Source: Kordia sp. TARA_039_SRF
GTDB lineage: Bacteria > Bacteroidota > Bacteroidia > Flavobacteriales > Flavobacteriaceae
NCBI GenBank assembly: GCA_006383075.2
Contig: SMNH02000012.1
Coordinates: forward strand, 1-64,000
Length of the DNA: 64,000 nt
Reading direction: 5' to 3'
Shown: positions 44,066-52,990 of the stretch, piece after piece
Layout: each line of letters starts with the position of its first letter
Numbering within the stretch: the stretch's first letter is position 1
The notes under the pieces: model-generated
Told to the model about the DNA's origin: nothing
Databases searched by the model: none
The model's input: the letters and a program-made list of their open reading frames with translations, nothing else
Translations under genes and position numbers: made by a program

Positions 44066-44704
44066 ATGAAACGTTTTTGCTTACTTTTAACTATATTTCT
44101 ACATGTTTTCGCGCATGCGCAGTCTGCTCAAGAATTATTGGATAGTGCTTTGGTGAAAAAAGAACAACTAAAATTTACAGAAGGGATTCAACTCTGTGAA
44201 CAAGCAATTGCACTCGATAGTACTTTGACAAAAGCGTATTTTTACAAAGCTGGTTTTCATACAGCGCTAATTCAAAAGCAAGATGCACGAGCCGATTACA
44301 AACATTACAAAGCTGCTGTGGCAAATTACACAAAAGTAATTAGCAAAGAGTCAAAAAATGTAAAAGCGTATCTATTTCGTGGCGGCGCGCATGATGCTAT
44401 GGGCTTTTTAGATGCTGCTATTTTAGATTATAAATATGCGATTTCTATCAACAACAATCAGCCAGAAGTTTACAATAGTTTGGGTGTTTGTTATGCGAAA
44501 AAAGGAAACATTGATATGGCTGTAAGTTATTTACAAAAAGCAATCACAGTAAATCCGTCGTATGCTAAAGCGTATGCCAATATTGGAAACGTGTACGACA
44601 TGAAACAAGACATAAAAAATGCTTGTAAAAACTGGAAACAGGCACTATTGTTAGGATATACAGGAAACAAACGGCGTTATGAAGCAAAGTGCACAAAAAA
44701 CTAA
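44066..44704 (+). CDS. Secreted TPR protein
   Basis: 212 residues. A signal peptide (MKRFCLLLTIFLHVFAHAQ) is followed by about four TPR units, for example KAYLFRGGAHDAMGFLDAA, PEVYNSLGVCYAKKGNIDM and AKAYANIGNVYDMKQDIKNA. TPR arrays bind other proteins; being exported, it should work in the periplasm. It begins after the first AATACG-N8-CGTATT dyad. Confidence 0.85.
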   Translation: MKRFCLLLTIFLHVFAHAQSAQELLDSALVKKEQLKFTEGIQLCEQAIALDSTLTKAYFYKAGFHTALIQKQDARADYKHYKAAVANYTKVISKESKNVKAYLFRGGAHDAMGFLDAAILDYKYAISINNNQPEVYNSLGVCYAKKGNIDMAVSYLQKAITVNPSYAKAYANIGNVYDMKQDIKNACKNWKQALLLGYTGNKRRYEAKCTKN

Positions 44705-44715
44705 TTACGTAGAAA

Positions 44716-44735
44716 AATACGCAATTCTTCGTATT
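44716..44735. promoter_or_regulatory. AATACG-N8-CGTATT dyad, copy 2
   Basis: AATACG (44716-44721) and CGTATT (44730-44735) flank CAATTCTT, 56 bp before the lipoprotein gene at 44792. Confidence 0.6.
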
Positions 44736-44791
44736 TCATAAACCGTTGAAAAATAGCAATTTTGGATATAACCAAAATATCATAAATACAC

Positions 44792-45484
44792 GTGAAAAAA
44801 CTCAGCATTTTACTCTTTATAGCTGCATTTGTTACTTCTTGTACCAATTTTGGGGAAAAGAAAGTTTTTGACGGTACTGAAATCTATTACAAAGATGGAG
44901 TTACCGAAGCAGAAATAGACAAATTAGGCGAAAATCTCATAGAATCAGGATTTACGAATGGGGAATTAAAATCGGTTCAGTTTGTAAAAGAAGGTGAATC
45001 GTATATCTTCAAGATGGTGATTAACGAAGAAAATATAAACGATGAATCGCTGGAAAATGTCTTTACTTATTTCCCAAAAGAGCTTTCTCAATATATGGAT
45101 TTGCCAGTTGATTTGCATTTATGTGATAACTATTTTAACACCTTACGAGTGTATAAACTCAATGATGCGCCTAAATTGATGATGGCAAACGCCACTGAAA
45201 TCCGCTACACAAATAAAGTCATGCCCGATGATGCCGAGAAACTAAAAAAGTTTTTAATTGACAATGGTTTTGCGACTCACGAAACAAGAAAAACGGTAGT
45301 ATTAGACAGAGAAAACATGACATACATCTTTAAAATGGTCATTGACAAATACAGAATAAATGACAAAGCAACGCTAGGCATGGTAACAATGTTTAAAAGA
45401 GAACTGTCTAAAAATGTGTTTAGCAATTTGCCTGTAAAAGTACATTTGTGCGACGATTTAATGAACACACTCAAAATAATCTAG
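44792..45484 (+). CDS. Lipoprotein with two copies of one ~95-residue domain
   Basis: 230 residues, starting at a GTG (44792). The N-terminus is a lipoprotein signal with the lipobox FVTSC (Cys17). The rest is a tandem duplication: copy 1 at ~29-125 has GTEIYYKDGV, ESYIFKMVIN, NDESLENV and VDLHLCDNYFNTLRV. Copy 2 at ~134-230 has ATEIRYTNKV, MTYIFKMVID, NDKATLGMV and VKVHLCDDLMNTLKI. The paired VHLCDD...NTL ends are nearly the same. No family recognised. It probably heads an operon continuing through the MORN protein. Confidence 0.75.
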   Translation: MKKLSILLFIAAFVTSCTNFGEKKVFDGTEIYYKDGVTEAEIDKLGENLIESGFTNGELKSVQFVKEGESYIFKMVINEENINDESLENVFTYFPKELSQYMDLPVDLHLCDNYFNTLRVYKLNDAPKLMMANATEIRYTNKVMPDDAEKLKKFLIDNGFATHETRKTVVLDRENMTYIFKMVIDKYRINDKATLGMVTMFKRELSKNVFSNLPVKVHLCDDLMNTLKII

Positions 45485-45510
45485 AAATAAATAATATCAA
45501 TACATACACA

Positions 45511-47637
45511 ATGAAAAATATAGTATTTAGCATTCTTTTTGGTTTTATATGTCAATTCACAATAGCGCAAACCATTGATATGGAAAATGCACCGCGAAAC
45601 CCAATTGGCTTTAAGCATAAAAAAGAGCATTTCTTTTTACGTGGTGATATTTATGCTTCCGCTGGAAAGATTTTCGACGCACGAGGAAATTTAACGTACA
45701 ATTACGGAACACGTTATTATTATGACACCAACGGCAAAATTACAGGAAATAACTATGATGATAGGTTTGAATACGATTCACAAGGAAACATCATAAAATT
45801 TCAATACAAAAGCGGAAGTACAACCAACTATAGATTCAACAATAAAAACTTATTGGTATATGAAAAAAGCTCGTACGGAGATGAAAAAACATATACGTAT
45901 GACAATCGCAATCGAATCATAAAAACAGTCATCAAAAAGAAAGGGAAATTTGACCAAGAACGAAACTTTACATACAGCAAAAAAGGAGATACGTTAGTGG
46001 TAAAAATGGAATATACCTATGCTAACAATCGAAAAGGTTTTAGCGGTACTTCCTACTATCTCAATGGTTTTTTGGTGAAAGAAGAAGTTTCTTCAGGAAC
46101 GTATCGCTACATTGTAAAAGTTGATGACAAAGGAAATAAAGTCGATTTTTACGATGCTGACAAGTCAGATGCAAGACATTTTGAAACGGTAAATCGTTAC
46201 TACAGCGACGCTAATAAACCACAAAAAATAGAGTTTGGATATTATAGAATTTCTTCATCAAATTCTAAAAAAACGGAAACGGTTTATGTAAACGGAAAAC
46301 GCTGTACAGATATTGCGATAAGCAAAGGCGTTGAGCCGAACGAAAAAGTAGTGTATGACGGATTGACGCAAACGTACTACTCGGTAAAAAATGTCATTCC
46401 AGAAAATCATACGTTAGCTACTAAAATTCCAGTTACAAATGTGCTTCAAAAAGGACATCCGTACATGAATTATGTATATGATGGTAAATTTATCAATTAC
46501 ATTCATGGATATAACCGTGTAAAATCGCGCGACTTTGCTTTCTTAGGACCACACATGATTGATTATCGTATAGACAAATCTCTAGGAAGAACTTACATCA
46601 TTCGCAATTATAAAAACATCAAAGATCAAAACATAAAGCAAATTGAGTTACTTTCTTCTGATACGCCATCTATATACTATACGCGTGAATTGCAAAAAGA
46701 AAACTTCTTTATTGTAGTCAAAGGAAAACACATCGATTACAAAAAAGCACGCTTTGAATACCTTACCAATGGCGACCCTGTAATTTTCATCGAAGACAAG
46801 CCTACGTATGTATTGCTAGGATTCCGAATGGCAGGAAACAATGAAGTACTCAAAGGAAAACTTTATGAAGGTGAATTAGATGGTAATTCTTCATCAACAA
46901 ATACTACGACTACGACCACTACTACAAACAGCAGTGTAAATTCTGGAGGGCAAAATACATCTAGCAGTTTAGACTGTATTGATGGCGATTGCAAAAATGG
47001 TTGGGGAAAAGTAAAAGTAGGCAATATTTTAACGGAAGCTACCTTTAAAAACTCTGCAATTGATGGTGTGGCGTACATTACGTATCCAAATGGTTCGTAC
47101 TATCATGGAGAATACAAAAACAACCGCCGCGATGGTACAGGATATTACAAATGGTCAAGTGGAAATGCCTATGTCGGACAATGGAAAGACGGAAAACAAG
47201 AAGGCTATGGTTATACACTAAACAGCAACAATCAAATAGTATCGGCGGGAATTTTTAAAGATGGAAAATTAGTCACCAAGCTCGATACGGATTATTTGGC
47301 TGGAAAACGCATGCAAAAATGTATTGGGAATTGCTCTAACGGATTTGGGAAGTTTACCTATAACAACGGAGATGTCTACTTAGGATTTTTCAAAAATGGA
47401 CGTCGTAGCAAGATTGGAACCTATACATGGAAAAACAATAGCTCTTACACAGGGACGTATACTTCCGATGGAAAACGTAATGGCTACGGTCTGTATACCT
47501 ATGTAGATGGTTCTGTATTTAAAGGAATGTTTGTAAATGATCGTATTGACGGACTCGGAATCATGAAATATAAAAAATCAGGAAATGTCGTACGCGGTGT
47601 ATTCAACAACAAAGGCTCAAAAGTTAAAGATTACTAA
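45511..47637 (+). CDS. Secreted protein with C-terminal MORN repeats
   Basis: 708 residues from ATG 45511 (MKNIVFSILFGFICQFTIAQ, signal peptide); the frame open from 45448 overlaps the previous gene. Residues ~50-250 hold loose YD-type units (YDTNGKITG, YDSQGNIIKF, YDNRNRIIK). A Ser/Thr-rich linker near 460-490 (NSSSTNTTTTTTTTNS) leads to ~8 MORN repeats (YPNGSYYHGEYKNNRRDGTG, YVGQWKDGKQEGYGY, YLGFFKNGRRSK). MORN repeats bind membranes or proteins. It is exported and probably anchored or periplasmic. It is 26 bp after the lipoprotein gene. Confidence 0.8.
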   Translation: MKNIVFSILFGFICQFTIAQTIDMENAPRNPIGFKHKKEHFFLRGDIYASAGKIFDARGNLTYNYGTRYYYDTNGKITGNNYDDRFEYDSQGNIIKFQYKSGSTTNYRFNNKNLLVYEKSSYGDEKTYTYDNRNRIIKTVIKKKGKFDQERNFTYSKKGDTLVVKMEYTYANNRKGFSGTSYYLNGFLVKEEVSSGTYRYIVKVDDKGNKVDFYDADKSDARHFETVNRYYSDANKPQKIEFGYYRISSSNSKKTETVYVNGKRCTDIAISKGVEPNEKVVYDGLTQTYYSVKNVIPENHTLATKIPVTNVLQKGHPYMNYVYDGKFINYIHGYNRVKSRDFAFLGPHMIDYRIDKSLGRTYIIRNYKNIKDQNIKQIELLSSDTPSIYYTRELQKENFFIVVKGKHIDYKKARFEYLTNGDPVIFIEDKPTYVLLGFRMAGNNEVLKGKLYEGELDGNSSSTNTTTTTTTTNSSVNSGGQNTSSSLDCIDGDCKNGWGKVKVGNILTEATFKNSAIDGVAYITYPNGSYYHGEYKNNRRDGTGYYKWSSGNAYVGQWKDGKQEGYGYTLNSNNQIVSAGIFKDGKLVTKLDTDYLAGKRMQKCIGNCSNGFGKFTYNNGDVYLGFFKNGRRSKIGTYTWKNNSSYTGTYTSDGKRNGYGLYTYVDGSVFKGMFVNDRIDGLGIMKYKKSGNVVRGVFNNKGSKVKDY

Positions 47638-47664
47638 AACCAACCTATAAAAAAACAATAATAA

Positions 47665-48282
47665 ATGAAGAAAACTACAAAAATTGTCGTGGCATTGTGT
47701 ATGCTTTTAAGCCTGACCAATTGTAAAGAAAAAGTTCCCGTAGAAACCTATGAAATGACACCTGAATTTGCTGAAAAAATAGACAAACCAGAAGTACATT
47801 TCAAAGTAGACATTCCTAAAAATCTAAAAATAGACAAACCAGAAGAAGGCAAGAAAAATTCCTCTTACGGAATGGTTCAAAAAGTGGGAGATGATGGAGT
47901 TGTTACAGAAATGTGCTCATTTGGCTATATTTCCTTAGACGGAATGAATTTAGAAGAAAGTGGAAAATCATTCCTAAAACAAATTCGCGACATGCTCAAA
48001 AGAGGTGGTTATACTATTGAAAAAGACGAAATAGGCGCCTTTCAGTTCGATGGTGAAGAATACTTTTCTTTACGAACTATGGGAATGATGAAAGAAGGCA
48101 TCTCAAAAGAATTTGTGGGCAACTATTTATTTAACATCGTCGTCAAACCCAATCCGTATGGAAATACTCATATCATCATGTTGATGGCAGCGCGCGATGA
48201 CCAAGCGGCAAAAACCTATGATGACTTTAAAGACAAGCTCGATATATCAACCGTTTGGAATACGTTTACATATCTCAAATAA
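47665..48282 (+). CDS. Putative lipoprotein
   Basis: 205 residues with a lipoprotein-type signal (MLLSLTNCKEK; lipobox Cys20). The mature part has VHFKVDIPKNLKIDKPEEG and a long alpha/beta stretch with LEESGKSFLKQIRDMLKRGG, which resembles proteins that handle oxidative or surface stress, but the family is not recognised. It lies 27 bp after the MORN gene and is closed by the terminator at 48298. Confidence 0.7.
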   Translation: MKKTTKIVVALCMLLSLTNCKEKVPVETYEMTPEFAEKIDKPEVHFKVDIPKNLKIDKPEEGKKNSSYGMVQKVGDDGVVTEMCSFGYISLDGMNLEESGKSFLKQIRDMLKRGGYTIEKDEIGAFQFDGEEYFSLRTMGMMKEGISKEFVGNYLFNIVVKPNPYGNTHIIMLMAARDDQAAKTYDDFKDKLDISTVWNTFTYLK

Positions 48283-48297
48283 ATCAGTTAGTCGTTG

Positions 48298-48345
48298 AAA
48301 GAGGTTGCTCAAAACTCCGTTTTTGGCAGCCTCTTTATTTTTAAA
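48298..48345 (+). terminator. Rho-independent terminator
   Basis: AAAGAGGTTGC (48298-48308) pairs with GCAGCCTCTTT (48326-48336) with one G-T pair, loop 17, followed by a T-rich run. It divides the lipoprotein operon from the gene at 48369. Confidence 0.7.
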
Positions 48346-48368
48346 ATAACGAGAAACAAAGTATCATC

Positions 48369-49472
48369 ATGAAAACAAAACTCTTACTAATATGTCTTTT
48401 AAATGTAATGTTGCTTCGCGCGAATATGGCTTCGCCTGTACAAGAAGGAACATTGGGAACACGTCCGTTTATCAGCGAACACGTGCACATTCAGCATGAA
48501 AATTTACGTATTACACTTGGTGAAAACTTTGAATATGCTGTCTTTGAAATTGAATATTATATCAAAGCAGAAAAAAGCGGTACGCAAATTCCGTTATTGT
48601 TCTATGCGTCAGAATACTATCAAGATTTTGAAGTGACTATTGACGGCAAAAAAATAACACTGCAATCGCAAGAAGACTTTTGGGATTTGTATGGTGCAGA
48701 CAAAGAAAAACTCACCAACTTTCATTATCTCTACAGCACAGACAAAAAAGCAATTCGCCATCTCGAGAATCAATTTCACTATGGCAGAACTGACCGAATT
48801 TCCTTAGATGATTTCTTATATTTTGAAACAGACATTGCAGAAGGAGTTCACAAAATAAAAGTACGTTACAAGGCAACCAATTGGCGTTACAAACACAACC
48901 GACTCAACGAAGACAGTTTCCGTTATGCATTAGCACCAGCCAAATACTGGAAATCGTTCGGAACGTTGAACGTCACAATTGATGCTAGCAAAGTAAAAGA
49001 TAAAATGACCACCAATTTGGGCGACGACAACAGTGAAACTATCAACGGAATCACTAATTTCCGATTTGAAGAAATGCCTGTCGATATCATTCGTATCACG
49101 CGCATTCCGACATTGAGTAGTTTTGCCAAACTCTTACTCAAACTCGAATCGTTTTGGTTGGCAATTCTCATGATCAGTATTTTTGTATTATTTCATGTAT
49201 GGAAAATGGTGCGCTTCCGCAGAAAACATCCTGAAAAACGCATCTCAGTAGTAGCTATTTTTGGTGCTATTGCCATTCCGATTGCATTTCTTTTCATGCT
49301 ATTACTCGCTACCTTTTGGATTGATGCTGCCATTGGAAAACCCTATGCGAGCGGACGCGAAAGTTACGGCGCTTTCTATGGTTTTATGGAATTACCAAAA
49401 TATTTAATCATCTACATTGTGTTTTCAATCATCATAGACTTTATCTTTAAAAAAGTTTATACAAAAACATAA
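48369..49472 (+). CDS. Membrane-anchored secreted-type protein, function unknown
   Basis: 367 residues. A signal peptide (MKTKLLLICLLNVMLLRANM) is followed by a ~220-residue beta-rich extracytoplasmic part (HIQHENLRITLGENFEYAVF, KIKVRYKATNWRYKHNRLN). Three hydrophobic helices follow near 260-285, 300-325 and 340-360. The layout resembles sensor-like or DUF4424-type proteins but I cannot name the family. The next gene, 13 bp on, encodes a HExxH membrane protein; the two are probably one unit. Confidence 0.65.
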   Translation: MKTKLLLICLLNVMLLRANMASPVQEGTLGTRPFISEHVHIQHENLRITLGENFEYAVFEIEYYIKAEKSGTQIPLLFYASEYYQDFEVTIDGKKITLQSQEDFWDLYGADKEKLTNFHYLYSTDKKAIRHLENQFHYGRTDRISLDDFLYFETDIAEGVHKIKVRYKATNWRYKHNRLNEDSFRYALAPAKYWKSFGTLNVTIDASKVKDKMTTNLGDDNSETINGITNFRFEEMPVDIIRITRIPTLSSFAKLLLKLESFWLAILMISIFVLFHVWKMVRFRRKHPEKRISVVAIFGAIAIPIAFLFMLLLATFWIDAAIGKPYASGRESYGAFYGFMELPKYLIIYIVFSIIIDFIFKKVYTKT

Positions 49473-49485
49473 ACGATTCCAAAAA

Positions 49486-50031
49486 ATGAACAACCAAAAA
49501 ATCACATTCAAATACATTGCAAACGTATTATTTGCAGTCCTTATGACGTGGTTTGTTCATGAATTTGCACATTGGCTTACAAGTGAATTGCTAGGTTATG
49601 AAGCTGTGATGCAACTCAACGGTGTACGACCGCAATATGGTGTGTATCCAACAGAACATCATCAAGTTATTATTTCTATTTCGGGACCTATCATTACCAT
49701 TTTGCAAGGCATACTGTTTTATTTTCTGCTCAAAAAACGCTGGAATAAATACCTATATCCGTTATTATTCACGCCATTTTATATGCGGTTTTTTGCTGGA
49801 GCGATGAACTTTTTAAATCCAAATGACGAAGCGCGTGTAGGACAGTATTTAGGCATCGGAACGCATACCTTGTCTGTCATTGTGAGTATTTTTCTGTTTG
49901 CATTGGTCTACATCATCAGTAAAAAATACAAACTCGCATGGAAATTTCAACTTTGGACAATTGTAACAATTATAGTCATGAGTTGGCTCATCATTTTAAC
50001 GGATCAATACTTTCGAATTCAGATTTTATAA
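49486..50031 (+). CDS. Putative membrane zinc metalloprotease (HExxH)
   Basis: 181 residues with four or five hydrophobic helices. The first holds VLFAVLMTWFVHEFAHWLTS, an HExxH zinc site placed inside a membrane helix as in M50 (site-2) proteases. ISISGPIITILQGILFYFLL recalls the second M50 core helix, and NFLNPNDEARVGQY supplies acids that could be the third ligand. M50 enzymes cut substrates in the membrane to send signals across it. The protein is short and the third ligand uncertain, so confidence in activity is moderate. It is coupled to the gene at 48369. Confidence 0.6.
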   Translation: MNNQKITFKYIANVLFAVLMTWFVHEFAHWLTSELLGYEAVMQLNGVRPQYGVYPTEHHQVIISISGPIITILQGILFYFLLKKRWNKYLYPLLFTPFYMRFFAGAMNFLNPNDEARVGQYLGIGTHTLSVIVSIFLFALVYIISKKYKLAWKFQLWTIVTIIVMSWLIILTDQYFRIQIL

Positions 50032-50080
50032 AAAAACAATCTTTCAATTCTTAAATCATTCAATATTTCAATTAAAAAAA

Positions 50081-50100
50081 TATACGCAACTCATCGTATT
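50081..50100. promoter_or_regulatory. AATACG-N8-CGTATT dyad, copy 3
   Basis: TATACG (50081-50086) and CGTATT (50095-50100) flank CAACTCAT. It lies between the protease gene and the histidine kinase gene, ~260 bp before the latter. Confidence 0.5.
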
Positions 50101-50198
50101 GGAAAATCAGTAAAAAAATGAGAATATTGTAATATAAAGGTGAGTTCGATTTTAGAAAACACACTATTAATGTATAGTGTATTCAAAAATTATAACTT

Positions 50199-50272
50199 GT
50201 CAGTTCGAGCGCAGTCGAGAACACTAACAAAACAAAAGTTTACATAGAATCTCGACTGCGCTCGATTTGACA
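50199..50272. repeat. REP-like inverted repeat
   Basis: A left arm at 50199-50220 (core TTCGAGCGCAGTCGAGA) and a right arm at 50250-50272 (core TCTCGACTGCGCTCGA) pair over ~22 bp with two mismatches near the base. This GAGCGCAGTCGAGA palindrome is a widespread intergenic repeat in Flavobacteriaceae. Confidence 0.65.
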
Positions 50273-50358
50273 TGACGTCTAGCATAAGCTATTATCATTT
50301 GTATATCATAATATCACGCAACAACAAAACCAACCAAAACTTTTCTATCTTTATAAAG

Positions 50359-52173
50359 ATGAAATTACGCGTATTCATATTTTTTCTTCTATTCTCAACA
50401 ATTGCAATGGCGCAAGAAGCCACTATGACAGTTGAAGAAGCCAAAGTATTATTTGAAACCTACGAACACAAAAGTGAAATCTTCAATAAAAAACGCGAGT
50501 TAGATTCCATGCAAGTGTATTTGCAAAAGCTGGACGACTTGCTGCCAAAAATTCAAGATTCTTCATATTATTATAGAGCTGACTTAATTCGCGGTTCTGT
50601 GTTGACGCGCAGTACACAATCAGATGAAGCTATGAAAGTATTGCTAAAAGCAACGGAATTTTTCAAACTGCAAGAAGACTATAAAAACTATTATCGCGGG
50701 CGCTACAAAGTAGGAATATGTTACTATTACGGAAATCGACGAAACAGAGCAAAAGAAGCCATGACAGATGTGTACAACAACAAACAATATGTTGGGGAAG
50801 ATATGGCAACAAGCGCATTGGCAAATATTGGAGCAGCCAACATAGAAATTGGCATGATTCAAAAAGATACGTCTTATTTCTACGATGCAATCAAAAAATT
50901 TAAGACGACCATTTCTATCAATCAAAAAAATAAAAACTACACAAAACTAGCGTCTAATTATAGTTTATTAGCAGAAAGCTATAATCAATTAAAGAATCGA
51001 GAAAAGGCGTTACAACTTTTAGACAGTGCGCTGTATTTTGCTAAAAAAGATAAAAATCTGGGACAAGAAGGTTTTGCATTTATCAAGAAAGCAAATATTT
51101 ACATGTATAAAAAACAATACAAGCGGGCGCAAAAAATGCTAGATGCTGCTGTGAAAATTTACAGAAATGCTGACGATGATCCGTCATTGCGATATGCGTA
51201 TCTTGAAAAGAAACGTGTGTATATGAAAATGGGCGCTTACAAAGAAGCTAGTCTTACAGGAGATTCTATTGTGTCGCTTTTTGTTAAAACGTACGATAAA
51301 CGTTTTGCAGATGGTATTTCCAAAATGGAAACTAAATATAAAACAGCCGAAAAAGAACGTGAAATTTTAAAACAACGCGCTGATATTGCCGAAAAAGAAT
51401 TACTGCTTCAAAAACGCCAATATCAAATCTACGCCGTGTTAGGATTGGCGCTACTAATCTTGATTTTAGGCTATGTATTTTACAATCAGCAGAAGCTTAA
51501 AAATGCGCAGTTAATCAAAGAAAACAAACTCAAAGTAGCACTCAAAGAAGTGGAAACGCAAAACAAATTGCAAGAACAACGCTTACGAATTTCGCGCGAT
51601 TTACACGATAATATTGGCGCACAATTATCGTTTATCATTTCCTCTATCGATAATTTAAAATACGCTTCCAAAGATACTTCGGATGAATTTAAAGACAAAC
51701 TAAGTTACATCAGTGAATTCACATCTGCTACAATTGATCAGTTGCGCGATACGATTTGGGCAATGAACAAAGATGAAATTTTGCTGACCGATTTGCAAAG
51801 TAGAACGCTTGCCTTTATTGAAAAAGCAAAGGTTGCCAAACAACAGATAAAATTCAAGTTTAATAATGAAGTGACGTCAGAAGTGCAATTTTCGGCGCTT
51901 CAGGGAATGCATTTGTTTAGAGTGATTCAAGAAGCGATTAATAACTCGTTAAAATATGCAAATGCAAGTTTGGTGACAATCGATTTTAAAGAAGAAAACA
52001 AACAACTCATCATCAACATTAAAGACGACGGTATCGGATTTGAAAAAGAAACAGTACAGCTAGGAAACGGACTCTACAATATGCAAAAACGCATGGATGA
52101 AATTGACGCTGAAATTCAAGTGAATTCTAAACCGTCAGCAGGCACTGAAATTGTGGTGAAGTATACTATTTAG
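50359..52173 (+). CDS. Sensor histidine kinase with periplasmic TPR domain (HisKA_3 type)
   Basis: 604 residues from ATG 50359, chosen because a signal peptide (MKLRVFIFFLLFSTIAMAQ) starts there. Residues ~25-330 are TPR-like repeats. One transmembrane helix follows (YAVLGLALLILILGYVFY, near 365), then a coiled coil, the HisKA_3 box LRISRDLHDNIGAQLSFI with the phospho-His, and a HATPase with RVIQEAINNSLKYA (N box) and IKDDGIGFEK (G1). It pairs with the NarL-type regulator at 52334. The periplasmic TPR input is the usual Bacteroidota form. Confidence 0.9.
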   Translation: MKLRVFIFFLLFSTIAMAQEATMTVEEAKVLFETYEHKSEIFNKKRELDSMQVYLQKLDDLLPKIQDSSYYYRADLIRGSVLTRSTQSDEAMKVLLKATEFFKLQEDYKNYYRGRYKVGICYYYGNRRNRAKEAMTDVYNNKQYVGEDMATSALANIGAANIEIGMIQKDTSYFYDAIKKFKTTISINQKNKNYTKLASNYSLLAESYNQLKNREKALQLLDSALYFAKKDKNLGQEGFAFIKKANIYMYKKQYKRAQKMLDAAVKIYRNADDDPSLRYAYLEKKRVYMKMGAYKEASLTGDSIVSLFVKTYDKRFADGISKMETKYKTAEKEREILKQRADIAEKELLLQKRQYQIYAVLGLALLILILGYVFYNQQKLKNAQLIKENKLKVALKEVETQNKLQEQRLRISRDLHDNIGAQLSFIISSIDNLKYASKDTSDEFKDKLSYISEFTSATIDQLRDTIWAMNKDEILLTDLQSRTLAFIEKAKVAKQQIKFKFNNEVTSEVQFSALQGMHLFRVIQEAINNSLKYANASLVTIDFKEENKQLIINIKDDGIGFEKETVQLGNGLYNMQKRMDEIDAEIQVNSKPSAGTEIVVKYTI

Positions 52174-52218
52174 AATCAAGAATCAAGAATCAGGAATCAG
52201 GAATCAGGAATCAAGATT
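52173..52218. repeat. 7-bp tandem repeat
   Basis: Six copies of AATCA(A/G)G in a row, starting right after the kinase stop codon and ending in AATCAAGATTC. Such tracts vary in length by slippage. A REP-like CTTCGACAAGCTCAGTG follows at 52247-52263. Confidence 0.65.
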
Positions 52219-52333
52219 CTAGATTTAGACAATATAACAAACAACACTTCGACAAGCTCAGTGTAAACAAAAGACGAAAAACAAACAACGAATACCTAAA
52301 ACCAAAGACCCAACACCAAAAACCCATAAAACA

Positions 52334-52987
52334 ATGAAACTCAAAATTGCCATAGCGGAAGACAACCATTTTTTAGCAAAAGCTGTGATTGAAAAGCTAT
52401 CGTTTTTTGACGATTTTGTGTTTAAATTTAAAGCGGCGAATGGTGCAGAAATGGTGGGAAAACTGGAAGCCAATCATAATATTGACGTGATTTTAATGGA
52501 CATTCAAATGCCTGAAATGGATGGAATTAAAGCTACGGAAATCATCAAAGAAAAACATCCGCAAATAAAAATCATCATGTTAACGGTTTTTGATGATGAA
52601 GAAAATATTTTTAGAGCGATTCAAGCGGGCGCTGATGGTTATTTGCTGAAAGAAATTAACGCGGAAAACATTCACAAATCCATTTTAGAAGTCATCAACA
52701 ACGGCGCACCAATGTCGCCAAGTATTGCTCTGAAAGCATTGAATTTACTTCGAAATCCGTTGCAAATCACGGAAAGTGAAGAAGAAATTGAAAAGGTAAA
52801 ACTCACCAAACGTGAAACGGATGTGTTATTACAGTTAAGCAAAGGATTGAACTACAACGAAATTGCAGAAAATCTATTTATTTCTTCAGGAACTATTCGA
52901 AAACACATTGAAAACATTTACCGAAAACTTCAAGTGCACAACAAAATGGAAGCGGTACAAAAGGCAAAATCACAAAAACTTATCTAA
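52334..52987 (+). CDS. NarL/LuxR-family response regulator
   Basis: 217 residues. The receiver domain has AEDNHF (acidic pocket), the phospho-acceptor Asp in DVILMDIQMPEMDG and the Lys of LLKEINAENI. The C-terminal LuxR HTH is complete: LTKRETDVLLQLSKGLNYNE, IAENLFISSGTIRKHIENIY and RKLQVHNKMEAVQ. NarL-type proteins bind short inverted repeats, which makes it a candidate reader of the AATACG-N8-CGTATT dyads nearby. It lies 160 bp after the kinase gene. Confidence 0.92.
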   Translation: MKLKIAIAEDNHFLAKAVIEKLSFFDDFVFKFKAANGAEMVGKLEANHNIDVILMDIQMPEMDGIKATEIIKEKHPQIKIIMLTVFDDEENIFRAIQAGADGYLLKEINAENIHKSILEVINNGAPMSPSIALKALNLLRNPLQITESEEEIEKVKLTKRETDVLLQLSKGLNYNEIAENLFISSGTIRKHIENIYRKLQVHNKMEAVQKAKSQKLI

Positions 52988-52990
52988 CTA

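Larger units (their letters stand above)
50032..50358. other. Regulatory/repeat-rich spacer before the two-component system
   Basis: About 330 bp with, in order, dyad copy 3 (50081-50100), a 7-bp-stem hairpin ACACTAT...ATAGTGT (50161-50180) and a REP-like inverted repeat (50199-50272). TATCTTTA at 50346-50353, six bases before the ATG, is close to TAnnTTTG. Confidence 0.5.

Noticed and set aside
50272-50358. N-terminal extension of the kinase
   Set aside because: The signal peptide begins at ATG 50359; the upstream codons run through the REP repeat.
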